Positions 1 through 8,821 of a stretch of 64,000 nt of DNA are shown here, in pieces. The notes below the pieces were generated by a model. That model was not told the origin of the DNA. It searched no databases and saw only the letters and a list, made by a program, of their open reading frames with translations. Made by a program: the position numbers and the translations under genes. Numbering within the stretch: the stretch's first letter is position 1; the number at the start of each line of letters is the position of its first letter. The stretch is from NCBI GenBank assembly GCA_018712805.1, contig DVGI01000038.1:42396-106395 (forward strand), given 5' to 3'. The stretch is from Candidatus Fimenecus excrementavium (GTDB lineage Bacteria; Bacillota; Clostridia; Oscillospirales; Acutalibacteraceae).

Positions 1-2703
1 GCGCTTTACGGCGCCTGCGGGCTTTGCGTGGTCGAAGTCGAGGGCACGGCGAAACTGCTGCGTGCCTGCTCGACCAAAGCGACGGACGGCATGGTCGTCC
101 ACACCGACACCGAGCGCGTCACCCGTGCGCGCAAAGTGGCGCTCGAACTTCTGCTTTCCGACCACGACGGCGATTGTAAAGCGCCCTGCACCAAAGCCTG
201 CCCGGCAAATACCGACTGCCAGGGCTATGTCGCTTTGATTGCGAACGGCGAATACAACGAAGCCACGCGCGTGATTAAAGAGAAAATCCCGGTCCCCGCG
301 TCTATCGGGCGCGTCTGCCCGCACCCGTGCGAATCCAAATGCCGCCGCCAGTTTGTCGACGAGCCGGTCTCTATTGCCGCGCTCAAAGGCTTTGCGGCCG
401 ATATGGATATGGCGAGCGTCAACCCTTACGTCCCGCCTGTTGAGCCGGATACCGGCAAAACCGTCGCTGTTGTGGGCGGCGGTCCCGGCGGACTGACTGC
501 GGCTTATTTTCTGCGCCGCCAAGGGCACAGCGTTACCATTTTTGACGCGATGCCGAAAATGGGAGGTATGCTTCGTTACGGCATTCCCGAATACCGTCTG
601 CCGAAAGCGATTTTGGACCGTGAAATCGACCAAATTGAAGCGATTGGCGTAAAGCTTTGCAACAACGTAAAAATCGGCAAAGATAAAACCCTTGAAGACT
701 TGCGGAAAGACTATGACGCGGTGGTGCTTGCCGCCGGCGCGTGGAGCAGCAGCAAAATGCGCGTACCGGGTGAGGATATCCCCGGCGTTTTGGGCGGCAT
801 TGATTTCCTGCGCGCGGTTGCACTCGGGGAAGCGCCCGCAATCGGCAACGCCGTTGCCGTGGTCGGCGGCGGCAACACCGCCATGGACGCCTGCCGCACA
901 GCGGTTCGTCTGGGCGCGAAAGATGTCTTTGTCATTTACCGCCGCACGCGTGCCGAAATGCCGGCCGAAGAAGCCGAAATTGTCGAGTCCGAGGAAGAGG
1001 GCGTGCAGTATCGCTTCTTAACTTCGCCGATTGAATTCACCGAAGAAAACGGTAAGGTGCGCGCGGTGCTTCAAAAAATGCGCCTCGGTGAGCCGGACGC
1101 AAGCGGTCGCCGCCGTCCCGAACCGATTGAAGGCGAAACCGAAACCCTCTTGTTAGATACCGTGATTATGGCAATCGGTCAGCACCCGGACCTTACCGGC
1201 TTTGAAAGCGTGGAAACGACGGCGCGCCACACCATTGCCGCCGACGAAGAAACCTTCCGCACGTCGCTTGACGGCGTGTTCGCGGTGGGTGATATGACCA
1301 ACAAAGGCGCTTCTATCGCGATTGCCGCCATAGGCGAAGCGCAAAAAGCGTCTGTCATTGTGGACCGTTACCTTGCGGGCGAAGCGGCACGCTATAAAAA
1401 GCCGTTTTATGTGGAACGCGACCTGCCGCCGGAATTTTTCTCAAAATTCCCGAAAGCGCCGCGTGCCAAAATGCCCCAGCGCCCCGCCGAAGAACGCAAA
1501 CACGACTTCGGCGAAGTAGCCCTCGGTTTTTCCGAAGAAGTTGCTAGAAAAGAAGCCATGCGTTGCCTCGAATGCGGCTGCCATGACTATTATGAATGTA
1601 AACTGATTGAATACGCGAACCAATATGATGTCAAACCCGAACGCTTTGCCGGCGAAAAGCACCACCGCAACGAAGAAGACGTCAATTCGCTGATTTCCCG
1701 TAACACCGATAAATGTATTCTCTGCGGGCTTTGCGTGCGCGTCTGCGAAGAAGCGATGGGAAAGACCAATTTGGGACTTATCGGGCGCGGCTTTGACACC
1801 ATCGTCAGCCCCGAATTTTCCTTGCCGCTGGAAGAAAGCAGCTGTATGTTCTGCGGTCAGTGCGTGACCGTCTGCCCGACCGGCGCGCTTCGTGAAAAAC
1901 AGCCGGTCAAAAAACGGATTACGCTCCCCGAAAACAGCGTGCAGTCCGTCTGCACCGATTGTTCGGCGCTTTGCAAAACCGACGTCCGCTTTATCGGCAA
2001 AACCGTAACACGCGTTTTGCCCGCGGGCGAAAAAGGATTGCTTTGCAAGGCCGGTCGCTTCGGCATTTTTGAAGCCGCCGAAGAAAAACAGCCGATTTCC
2101 GACAAAGCACTTTCCGAGATTCGCGCAAAGCTTTCCGAATACGGCGACAGCGCAGCGGTCGTGTTCGGTCCGACGGCGTCTATGGAAGAAATGGCGTTTG
2201 CCAAAGCGCATTTCAAAGCGGTTTATGCAGATGTCACTGAAAAATCTGCCGCTTTTGCGGGTGCAAAGCTTTTGGAAATCCCGTCCGTCAAAGATTACCG
2301 CGGCGAAAAAGCGGTCATTTTGGTCGATTGCAAACTGCCCGCTGATTTTGCGCCCGAATATACCGTGGCGCTTTCCCACGCCGAAGCGCAAAACGCAAGC
2401 GCCCAGGTGTTTACCGCACCGTTTACGGCCGAGGGCGGCACATATTTAAAAGCCGACGGCTCTGTGCGCACGGCGCAGGCAGCAATTAAGTCCGCGCTTC
2501 CGACCAAACTTTCCGCGCTTGCCGCGCTTTGCGGCGAAACCGTATCGCCGGAAGAAATGACGAAAGCGCTTAAAAAGACCTACTCGGTACTTGCAAATCC
2601 CAAAGATTCTGCTATAATCGAGACAGAACTTTTGCGAATCGGCGGCGGTTATTTCCAAAACCGCACAAGCGAGGAAATCGCGCGGTTCTGCGATAAGTTC
2701 TAA
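1..2703 (+). CDS. NuoG/GltD-type FAD and iron-sulfur oxidoreductase (5' partial)
   Basis: The reading frame is open from the first base, so the start lies upstream and at least 900 residues are present. Visible parts in order: a plant-type [2Fe-2S] end (C-x2-C, then LLRAC); a GltD-like Cys-rich helical region (CKAPC, CPANTDC, CPHPCESKC); an FAD/NAD(P) Rossmann domain with GGGPGGLTAAY and a second GGGNTAMDA; two [4Fe-4S] ferredoxin motifs (CILCGLCVRVC and CMFCGQCVTVC); and a molybdopterin-type 4Fe-4S segment (CTDCSALC...CKAGR). The family moves electrons between NAD(P)H and hydrogenase, formate dehydrogenase or ferredoxin partners. The partner is probably encoded upstream and cannot be seen. 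The exact substrate is not assignable. Confidence 0.85.
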   Translation, partial: ALYGACGLCVVEVEGTAKLLRACSTKATDGMVVHTDTERVTRARKVALELLLSDHDGDCKAPCTKACPANTDCQGYVALIANGEYNEATRVIKEKIPVPASIGRVCPHPCESKCRRQFVDEPVSIAALKGFAADMDMASVNPYVPPVEPDTGKTVAVVGGGPGGLTAAYFLRRQGHSVTIFDAMPKMGGMLRYGIPEYRLPKAILDREIDQIEAIGVKLCNNVKIGKDKTLEDLRKDYDAVVLAAGAWSSSKMRVPGEDIPGVLGGIDFLRAVALGEAPAIGNAVAVVGGGNTAMDACRTAVRLGAKDVFVIYRRTRAEMPAEEAEIVESEEEGVQYRFLTSPIEFTEENGKVRAVLQKMRLGEPDASGRRRPEPIEGETETLLLDTVIMAIGQHPDLTGFESVETTARHTIAADEETFRTSLDGVFAVGDMTNKGASIAIAAIGEAQKASVIVDRYLAGEAARYKKPFYVERDLPPEFFSKFPKAPRAKMPQRPAEERKHDFGEVALGFSEEVARKEAMRCLECGCHDYYECKLIEYANQYDVKPERFAGEKHHRNEEDVNSLISRNTDKCILCGLCVRVCEEAMGKTNLGLIGRGFDTIVSPEFSLPLEESSCMFCGQCVTVCPTGALREKQPVKKRITLPENSVQSVCTDCSALCKTDVRFIGKTVTRVLPAGEKGLLCKAGRFGIFEAAEEKQPISDKALSEIRAKLSEYGDSAAVVFGPTASMEEMAFAKAHFKAVYADVTEKSAAFAGAKLLEIPSVKDYRGEKAVILVDCKLPADFAPEYTVALSHAEAQNASAQVFTAPFTAEGGTYLKADGSVRTAQAAIKSALPTKLSALAALCGETVSPEEMTKALKKTYSVLANPKDSAIIETELLRIGGGYFQNRTSEEIARFCDKF
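2591..2618 (+). promoter_or_regulatory. Candidate promoter for the cobalamin operon
   Basis: TTGCAA, a 16-base spacer and TATAAT lie inside the 3' end of the preceding oxidoreductase gene, about 100 bases before the riboswitch. It is the best sigma-A-like match ahead of the aptamer. Read-through from the upstream gene is an alternative. Confidence 0.45.
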
Positions 2704-2714
2704 TCTTATTTTCC

Positions 2715-2895
2715 GTTTACGGGTTTTCCGGCGTACCGCGCCGGAAATGAAAAGGGAACACGGTGTAAATCCGTGACAGCCCCCGCTACTGTAATGCCCA
2801 CGTCCTGCCATTTTGCCACTGGGTCACCCCGGGAAGGCGGCAGCGGCGGTTTACGGCAAAGCCAGGAGACCTGCCCGCAAATGATGCAAAAATTC
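2715..2895 (+). promoter_or_regulatory. Cobalamin riboswitch
   Basis: The aptamer shows the classical conserved blocks: GGGAACACGGTG followed by AATCCGTGACAG, then CCCCCGCTACTGTAA, and at the 3' side GCCAGGAGACCTGCC. The ligand is adenosyl- or another cobalamin; binding normally turns off the downstream genes. Here a terminator follows at 2965-2995. GGAGAG at 2904-2909 can pair with CTCTCC in that terminator's loop region, which would serve as an antiterminator. The boundaries are approximate. Confidence 0.95.
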
Positions 2896-2964
2896 TTTCG
2901 GTGGGAGAGAAGTATGCAGTGCAAAACTGGGGTAGAAATACTACCTTTCTTTTGTTGTGCATCG

Positions 2965-2995
2965 GGCGAAGCTCTCCAAAGCTTCGCCTTTTTTT
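2965..2995 (+). terminator. Riboswitch expression-platform terminator
   Basis: A 9-bp stem GGCGAAGCT/AGCTTCGCC is followed by seven T. It sits between the cobalamin aptamer and the first gene, so it is probably the ligand-controlled terminator. Confidence 0.85.
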
Positions 2996-3072
2996 GCCGG
3001 AAAGGAGGCATTTTCAAAAAACAGAACAACCCGGATTTTCCGGCAAATCAACAATTGAAAGGAATTTGAGTT

Positions 3073-4245
3073 ATGAAAAAAACAGGTTTAACCGTTCTTT
3101 CCGTCCTGCTCGTTTTGAGCCTTTTAACAGTATCCGTATTTGCGGCGGACAGCAACGCCGCCGAAAAACAAGGGCTTTGTGCTTGGCTGCAAAACGATGA
3201 CAACACCGGCTTTGATTATTCTGAAACCTCTTTTGCCGACGGCACAGTCGATTGGTCTGCATTTGCACTGGCGAGAAGTTTCGCCGACGTGCCCAAAGAA
3301 TATCCGGCTTATATCAATGCCGTTGTGGAAAACACGTTTTCCTCGCTTTATCCGTCCGATTTTTCCCGCATTACCTTGAGCGCCACAGCTTGCGGCCTTG
3401 ACCCGCGCGCAGTCGGCGGTCACGATTTGCTCGCGGCGCTCTCTTCGGTGGATTACACCAAACAAACCTATTTAAGCAGCCTTGTTTTCCCGCTGATTGC
3501 GATGAATTTCCGCTCGGATTTCGGCTTTTCGGACGAAGTGAAAGCGGATATTGTCAAAACGATTTTGGCTGCGCAACTTTCCGACGGCGGCTTCCCTTAC
3601 AGCACGGAAGACTCCGGCTACGGCGTCACCTCCGACACCGACACCACTTCTATGGCGGTGCAAGCGCTCGCACCGTATTATAAGACCGACGACGCGGTGC
3701 GCGCGGCGGTAGATAAAGCGCTCGACTACCTTTTGACCCAACAGTTTGACGACGGCTCTTTCGGCTATACGGCTTGGGGCTCGAAAAGCGGCGAATCCAC
3801 CGCGCAGGTGATTCTTGCGCTGTGCGCACTCGGGATTGACCCGACCGACGCGCGCTTTGTCAAAAACGGCAAAACGCCCGTGGACGCGCTGAAAACCTAT
3901 ATCGGTGAAAACGGCGGCGCATGGTATCTCGATTACCAGAGCGGCAAGCCCGTTGAAAATGCGCTTTCTACTTATCAGGTGTTAATGGGGCTTGAAGCTT
4001 ACGACCGCTTTGTTTCCGGCGCACCGTCCATTTACACCTACGATGAAAAGCCGCAGGCTCCCGAAACCACTAAACCCACCACCACGCCGGAAACGACTGC
4101 TCCGCAGACCACCGAGCCCGCGACCGAGAACAAAGAGAATGTCGAAATTCCGAAAACCGGTGCGGTAACAGTACCCGTCGGCGCGGCAGTCCTGCTCCTC
4201 GGTGCGGCGGCAACCGTTTTTTTTGTAAAAAAAGATGAACGCTAA
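3073..4245 (+). CDS. Intrinsic-factor-like alpha/alpha-barrel surface protein with sortase-type anchor
   Basis: The 390-residue protein has a signal peptide (residues 1-24), then terpene-cyclase/prenyltransferase-type barrel repeats. QLSDGGFPYS and QQFDDGSFGY are the QxxDGGF signatures. A Thr/Pro-rich spacer (about 325-355) leads to IPKTG, a hydrophobic stretch and KKDER, i.e. an LPxTG-like wall-sorting signal. It is the first gene after the cobalamin riboswitch and overlaps the DUF4430 lipoprotein gene by 11 bases. In animal intrinsic factor and transcobalamin, an alpha6/alpha6 barrel joined to a DUF4430-type beta domain binds B12 between them. Here the barrel stands alone, so I infer that it captures cobalamin or its precursors at the cell surface together with the next gene product. 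No enzymatic cyclase motif (DxDD) was seen. Confidence 0.8.
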   Translation: MKKTGLTVLSVLLVLSLLTVSVFAADSNAAEKQGLCAWLQNDDNTGFDYSETSFADGTVDWSAFALARSFADVPKEYPAYINAVVENTFSSLYPSDFSRITLSATACGLDPRAVGGHDLLAALSSVDYTKQTYLSSLVFPLIAMNFRSDFGFSDEVKADIVKTILAAQLSDGGFPYSTEDSGYGVTSDTDTTSMAVQALAPYYKTDDAVRAAVDKALDYLLTQQFDDGSFGYTAWGSKSGESTAQVILALCALGIDPTDARFVKNGKTPVDALKTYIGENGGAWYLDYQSGKPVENALSTYQVLMGLEAYDRFVSGAPSIYTYDEKPQAPETTKPTTTPETTAPQTTEPATENKENVEIPKTGAVTVPVGAAVLLLGAAATVFFVKKDER

Positions 4246-4945
4246 AAAACTTCTTATTTGCTTTTTAACCCTTTGCCTTCTGCTTTGTGCCTGCGGCAAA
4301 ACTGCGCCGGCGCAAGGGGAAACAACGGGCAGTGAACCAAAAACAGAGCAAGCTACCGGCGTGGGCGAAACTTCGTCCGCGCCGGCGGCGTTGCCGACGA
4401 ATGCCGCGACGAATACGCAAACGCCGTCCGGCAGCGCGCAACCGACAAAGGGGAGCGCGGGAAATGCCGGGAACAGCGGCGCTTCGAGCGGCTCCGGTTC
4501 TAAAACGTCCGGCAACTCTGCCGCAAACGCGCAAAAGACGCCTGTCGCAACGGCGACACAGCCGCAAAAGCAAAACACGATTTCCCTTTCGATTACCTGC
4601 AAAAACGCAATCAACAACGGCATTTTAGATGACCCCAATTACGCGGGCGTCCTGCCGGAAAACGGCGTGATTTTTTCGTCCGACGCTGTAAAAATCGAGT
4701 CGGGCGACACGGTGATGCAGGTCGTGAAATCCACGCTTAAAGCCAACAAAATTGTGTATCAAATCGCCTCCGACGGCTATATCAAAAGCATTTCGGGGCT
4801 CGGCGAATTTGACTGCGGCGCGCAAAGCGGCTGGCTTTATAAGGTCAACGGCGTGAGCCCCAGTATTTCCACGCGGTATTATACTTTAAAACCCGGTGAC
4901 CGGGTGGAGCTTATCTACACCTGCAAACAGGGGGATGTTTCATGA
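4235..4945 (+). CDS. DUF4430 (transcobalamin beta-domain-like) lipoprotein
   Basis: The 236-residue protein starts with a lipoprotein signal ending LLCAC (lipid-modified Cys about residue 20). A low-complexity Ala/Thr/Gly/Ser linker follows (about 25-110), then a C-terminal DUF4430 domain. The diagnostic SGWLYKVNG and the ending LKPGDRVELIYTC are clear. DUF4430 is the domain homologous to the C-terminal domain of transcobalamin and intrinsic factor. Its ATG overlaps the end of the barrel gene, and its stop overlaps the EcfT start, which indicates translational coupling. Likely role, inferred: membrane-tethered half of a two-part cobalamin-binding device that passes ligand to the ECF transporter. 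Confidence 0.85.
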   Translation: MNAKKLLICFLTLCLLLCACGKTAPAQGETTGSEPKTEQATGVGETSSAPAALPTNAATNTQTPSGSAQPTKGSAGNAGNSGASSGSGSKTSGNSAANAQKTPVATATQPQKQNTISLSITCKNAINNGILDDPNYAGVLPENGVIFSSDAVKIESGDTVMQVVKSTLKANKIVYQIASDGYIKSISGLGEFDCGAQSGWLYKVNGVSPSISTRYYTLKPGDRVELIYTCKQGDVS

Positions 4946-5808
4946 AGACGGACCGTTCCTTCTTTTATAGACTTCGAACCGCCACGCTGCTCGTTCTTCT
5001 TTTGGCGGTTTCGCTTGTCACCATGCTGCGGGTGCACCCCGTAGTATCTTTGCTTTCCGCATGTTCGGGTGCGCTTTCTCTTCTGCTTTACGGCGGCAGA
5101 GGGGAATTGCGCGCCCTTTTGCGCTTTTGTCTTCCGGTGGGGCTTTTGCTTATTTTGTTTAACCTTGCGTTCAACCGCAACGGCGTAACCGTTCTGTTTT
5201 ATATCGGCGACGCGGCGGTGACGCTTGAATCAATTTTATATGCCCTCTTTACCGCATTCGCCTTTTGCGGCGCGGTGCTTTGGTTCTCGTTTTTCTGCGC
5301 CTTTTTAGACAGCGACCGGGTTTATCGGCTGTTTGCCCGCTTTTCAAAAGGGCTTGCCGTTATCTTTTCGCTGTCATTGGCGCTCGTGCCGAAAATTTTA
5401 GAAAAATACGAAGAAATCAAGCTTCAAGAACGCGCTGAAACCGATAAAAAACATCGCTTCACGCAAAACATTTTACAGCTTTCCGCCCTGTTTTCGTGGG
5501 TGCTCGAAGATTCGTTTGAAACTGCGGTTTCGATGAAAGCCCGCGGCGCGCTGTTAAAAGAAAAACGGCAAACTCAAAAGCAAAAGGCGACTGTTGCGGA
5601 CATATTGCTTTGGATTTTATCTATCGCTTGCATAGCACTCATGTTCTTTTCGCCGCCGATGCTTGCGGAAATTTACCCGAAATTCCGAGAAGAAGCCTAT
5701 CTTCAAAACAGCATTTCGTATTTGCCGCTGTTTTTATTGTATTTTTCCCCGGTTATTTTTAAATTTTGGGAGGTGACAAAGTGGAAGTTTATCGCGCGAA
5801 AAATTTGA
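4942..5808 (+). CDS. ECF transporter T component (CbiQ/EcfT-like)
   Basis: The 288-residue polytopic membrane protein has hydrophobic segments near residues 15-55, 60-80, 90-120 and 135-155 and near the C-terminus. SMKARGA near residue 200 matches the Ala-Arg-Gly coupling-helix motif of EcfT proteins that docks on the ATPases. Overlap of 4 bases with the DUF4430 gene and 28 bases with the ATPase gene shows a tight operon. It is the transmembrane scaffold linking the S component (7405-7953) to the fused ATPase. The riboswitch indicates cobalamin or a corrinoid precursor as substrate. Confidence 0.88.
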   Translation: MKTDRSFFYRLRTATLLVLLLAVSLVTMLRVHPVVSLLSACSGALSLLLYGGRGELRALLRFCLPVGLLLILFNLAFNRNGVTVLFYIGDAAVTLESILYALFTAFAFCGAVLWFSFFCAFLDSDRVYRLFARFSKGLAVIFSLSLALVPKILEKYEEIKLQERAETDKKHRFTQNILQLSALFSWVLEDSFETAVSMKARGALLKEKRQTQKQKATVADILLWILSIACIALMFFSPPMLAEIYPKFREEAYLQNSISYLPLFLLYFSPVIFKFWEVTKWKFIARKI

Positions 5809-7412
5809 ATTTTACCTATGCGGGCTGTGAAAAACCCGCGCTGCAACATATAGATTTCTCCGTAAACGAAGGCGATTTTGTGCTGTTGTTCGGCGCTTCG
5901 GGGAGCGGCAAAACCACGCTTTTGCGCCTTTTAAAACAGGAAATCGCCCCCGCCGGTCACCTTTCGGGGGAATTGACTTATTTGGGCGCTTCTGTTCGCG
6001 ATGTGCCTTATAAAACGTCCGTCGCCGAAATTGGCTACACCGCGCAAAATCCCGACACCCAACAAGTTTCGGAATTTGTCTGCAACGAGCTTCGCTTCCT
6101 TTTGGAAAACTTAGGCGTTTCCGAAGCGGAAATCAATCTGCGCGTGGCGGAAACCGTCACTTTTTTCGGAACGGAGGATTTGTATTCCCGCTGCATCAGC
6201 ACGCTTTCCGGCGGCGAAAAGCAAATTGTCAATTTACAGGCGGTGTTTGTGTCCAATCCGCGGGTGCTGCTGCTCGACGAACCGCTTTCTCAACTCGACC
6301 CGTTTTCCTGCGGGCGGTTTGTGGAATTGCTCGGCCGCATCAGCCGCGAGCTCGGCGTGACGGTATTTGTCGCCGAGCATAATATCCAGCCGATTTTGCC
6401 GCTTGTCACAAAGGTGCTGTATTTGGAAAGCGGCGCTTGCACCGCGTTTGACAGCGCTGACCGATTTTTAGAGGCTCAACCGTCCGCCTCGCCCGTGACG
6501 GCGATTCCGGCGGCACTGGGAATTCCGGTCACGTCGCCCGTCCCGAAAACCATTCCCGCGTGCCGCGAACTTATAAAAACCCTGCCGTCGCTTCCCACTC
6601 CCGCGTTAAAAACAGAAACGGAAAAACAGGAAGTCGCCCTCCGACTTTCCGATGTTTCTTTTCGCTATGGGCGCGACGAAAAAGACGTGCTAAACGGCGT
6701 GTCACTCGACTTGCGGCGCGGCGAAATCTTTTCGGTCGTCGGCGCGAACGGATCGGGGAAAACGACCCTTTTGAAAGTCCTTTCGGGGGCCTGCAAACCG
6801 TATGCCGGCAAGCGAAAAGCGGAAGTCGCGCTTCGCGTGGCAAGCGTGCCGCAAAATCCGCAAGCCTGCTTCTCGTTTGACACGGTGCTCGAAGTATTGC
6901 AGTTTGCGGCGGACCCGCCCGCCCCGAAAGCGCTGTTCCACGCGCTCAATTCCAAAACGCCGGCGGAAAATATAAAACCGCTCGAAAGCATAAAAACCGT
7001 GGCGGAAAAACTCGACCTTTCCGATGTGCTTTTATCGAACCCCTTTGATTTGAGCAGCGGCCAGCAGCAGCGCGTCGCCATTGCCCGCGCACTTTTGCAG
7101 TCGCCGGACGTCTTGCTGTTTGACGAAGCGACCAAAGGACTCGACAGCGACCGAAAAAAGACCCTCAGCCGGCTTTTGAACGACTTAAAAGAGCAGGGGA
7201 AAGCGGTTTTGCTCGTGACGCATGATTTGGATTTTGCCGCCGAGGTCTCCGACCGCTGTGCGCTCCTGTTTGACGGCAAGCTTGCGCTTACAGCAGACAA
7301 CCGAGCGTTTTTTACCCAAAGTACAGTCTACACCTCCACTGTGGCGCGCGCCTTTTCTTTTGTTCCGGGGGAAACCCGACCGGTTTCGATGCGGGAGGTG
7401 CAAAATGACTAA
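5781..7412 (+). CDS. ECF transporter fused double ATPase (EcfA-EcfA')
   Basis: The start chosen is GTG 5781, because GGGAGG ends 7 bases before it; an in-frame TTG at 5766 has no such site. The protein contains two ABC ATPase domains in one chain. The first has Walker A GASGSGKTT, signature LSGGEKQ and Walker B VLLLDEP. The second has GANGSGKTT, LSSGQQQ and VLLFDEA. A linker of about 60 residues rich in Pro/Ala separates them. ECF systems usually use two separate ATPases; fused forms are known. It powers uptake through the EcfT and S subunits. It overlaps the S-component gene by 8 bases. Confidence 0.92.
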   Translation: MEVYRAKNLNFTYAGCEKPALQHIDFSVNEGDFVLLFGASGSGKTTLLRLLKQEIAPAGHLSGELTYLGASVRDVPYKTSVAEIGYTAQNPDTQQVSEFVCNELRFLLENLGVSEAEINLRVAETVTFFGTEDLYSRCISTLSGGEKQIVNLQAVFVSNPRVLLLDEPLSQLDPFSCGRFVELLGRISRELGVTVFVAEHNIQPILPLVTKVLYLESGACTAFDSADRFLEAQPSASPVTAIPAALGIPVTSPVPKTIPACRELIKTLPSLPTPALKTETEKQEVALRLSDVSFRYGRDEKDVLNGVSLDLRRGEIFSVVGANGSGKTTLLKVLSGACKPYAGKRKAEVALRVASVPQNPQACFSFDTVLEVLQFAADPPAPKALFHALNSKTPAENIKPLESIKTVAEKLDLSDVLLSNPFDLSSGQQQRVAIARALLQSPDVLLFDEATKGLDSDRKKTLSRLLNDLKEQGKAVLLVTHDLDFAAEVSDRCALLFDGKLALTADNRAFFTQSTVYTSTVARAFSFVPGETRPVSMREVQND

Positions 7413-7953
7413 AACGAAAGGCTTTTTCACACTCACGCGCATGGTATCCGTCTCCGTAATGACCGCCTTTGCCGTGTTCGGGCGTATCGCGTTCGCCGCG
7501 ATTCCGAACTTTAAACCGACTACGGCTATTGTCATTCTGTCGGGGCTTGCGTTCGGTCCGGCAACCGGATTTTTGACCGGCGCGCTTTCGGCACTTCTCT
7601 CCAATTTTTACTTCGGACAAGGCCTTTGGACACCCGTGCAAATGCTTGCCTGGGGGCTTATCGGGCTTTTGTCCGGTTTGTTAACAAACTGTAAATTCAT
7701 GAACAAACTCTGGAAAATCGCGGCTTTCGGCTTGTTCTCGGCTTTGCTTTATGGTATTATGTTAGATACATGGCACGTGCTTTTTTTCGTAAAAAGCTAT
7801 ACGTTAGAGGCCCTGCTTGCCACTGCCGGCGCTTCGGCACTGTTTAATTTTTCTCACGCGCTGTCTACGGTGTTGTTCCTTGCTTTTCTGGCAATGCCGT
7901 TTTTGCGCCGTGCAAAGCGTATCCGGCTGAAATATATGGATTTAGAAGGATAG
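7405..7953 (+). CDS. ECF transporter S component, presumed cobalamin-specific
   Basis: ATG 7405 is preceded by GGGAGGTG, so the longer frame upstream is not used. The 182-residue protein is almost wholly hydrophobic, with about six membrane segments. The N-terminal VMTAFAVFGRIAFAAIPNFKP pattern (given here in part) is typical of ECF S components, where the first helix contacts EcfT. A loop FGQGLWTPVQM follows. As the last transporter gene behind a cobalamin riboswitch it probably binds cobalamin or cobinamide. The S-component family itself does not reveal the vitamin, so specificity rests on context. Confidence 0.85.
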   Translation: MTKTKGFFTLTRMVSVSVMTAFAVFGRIAFAAIPNFKPTTAIVILSGLAFGPATGFLTGALSALLSNFYFGQGLWTPVQMLAWGLIGLLSGLLTNCKFMNKLWKIAAFGLFSALLYGIMLDTWHVLFFVKSYTLEALLATAGASALFNFSHALSTVLFLAFLAMPFLRRAKRIRLKYMDLEG

Positions 7954-7956
7954 AGT

Positions 7957-8817
7957 ATGTTAATCTCCGAACAGTTAAAGGCAAAAGTGCAAACCACCTC
8001 GTTTGAGGTCTTCCCGCCGAAAAACAACGCGGCTTACGCGCCCGTAGAAGCGGCGGTAGACCGTCTTTCCGAATTCCGCCCGGATTTTATAAGCGTTACC
8101 TACGGCGCGGGCGGCGGCACTTCGGTAAACACCCCAAAAATCGCGTCCCATATTCAAAACGATTTGAAAATTCCCGCGCTCGCGCACTTGACCTGCGCGT
8201 CCTCCACCAAAGCGCAGATTCACGAAATTGTGCTGGATTTGAAAGCCCGCGGGATTGAAAACATTTTGGCTTTGCGCGGCGATTTGCCCGAAAATTATCA
8301 GCCGGACAATGACCACTACCGCTACGCCGGCGAGCTTGTCACGGCAATTCGCGAAATCGGCGGTTTTTCGGTCGGCGCGGCGTGTTACCCCGAGGGGCAC
8401 GTCGAGTCTGAAAGCGCCGAAGCGGATCTTCGGCATTTAAAAGAAAAAGTGGACTGCGGCGCGGACTTTTTAATCACCCAAATGTTTTTCGACAACAGCG
8501 CGCTTTACAGCTTTTTATATCGCGCGCTGAAAATCGGGATTGACGTGCCTGTTATCGCGGGGATTATGCCCGTGATTAACCAAAAACAAATCCGCCGTTC
8601 CTGTGCGCTTTCCGGCACAACCTTGCCGTCGCGTTTCAAGGCGATGATTGATAAATTTTACGACAACCCCGAAGCCTTGCAGCAGGCGGGCATCGCCTAT
8701 GCAACCGAGCAGATTATCGACCTTATCTCGAACGGCGTCAACGGGATTCATATTTACACAATGAACCGCCCCGAGGTCGCCGGCGCGATTATATCGAATC
8801 TCTCGTCGATTTTGTAA
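7957..8817 (+). CDS. metF: Methylenetetrahydrofolate reductase
   Basis: The 286-residue protein starts SFEVFPPKN near residue 13 and contains SVTYGAGG and ALRGDLP, the conserved folate/FAD barrel motifs of MetF. It reduces 5,10-methylene-THF to 5-methyl-THF, the methyl donor for B12-dependent methionine synthase. It begins 3 bases after the S-component gene, so it is part of the cobalamin-controlled operon. This joins B12 uptake to the folate branch that uses B12. Length is normal for the single-domain bacterial enzyme. Confidence 0.95.
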   Translation: MLISEQLKAKVQTTSFEVFPPKNNAAYAPVEAAVDRLSEFRPDFISVTYGAGGGTSVNTPKIASHIQNDLKIPALAHLTCASSTKAQIHEIVLDLKARGIENILALRGDLPENYQPDNDHYRYAGELVTAIREIGGFSVGAACYPEGHVESESAEADLRHLKEKVDCGADFLITQMFFDNSALYSFLYRALKIGIDVPVIAGIMPVINQKQIRRSCALSGTTLPSRFKAMIDKFYDNPEALQQAGIAYATEQIIDLISNGVNGIHIYTMNRPEVAGAIISNLSSIL

Positions 8818-8821
8818 TCGT

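Noticed and set aside
1441..2391. 316-residue open frame on the minus strand
   Set aside because: It is antisense to the strongly conserved iron-sulfur oxidoreductase and has Phe/Arg-rich non-protein composition, typical of shadows in GC-biased codons.
3073..4245. Squalene cyclase or prenyltransferase enzyme
   Set aside because: It is a secreted, wall-anchored protein with no DxDD motif and lies in a B12 uptake operon; the repeats only indicate the alpha/alpha-barrel fold.
7222..7404. Longer N-terminus for the S component
   Set aside because: It would overlap 61 codons of the ATPase gene; ATG 7405 has a strong ribosome site and gives a normal S-component opening.
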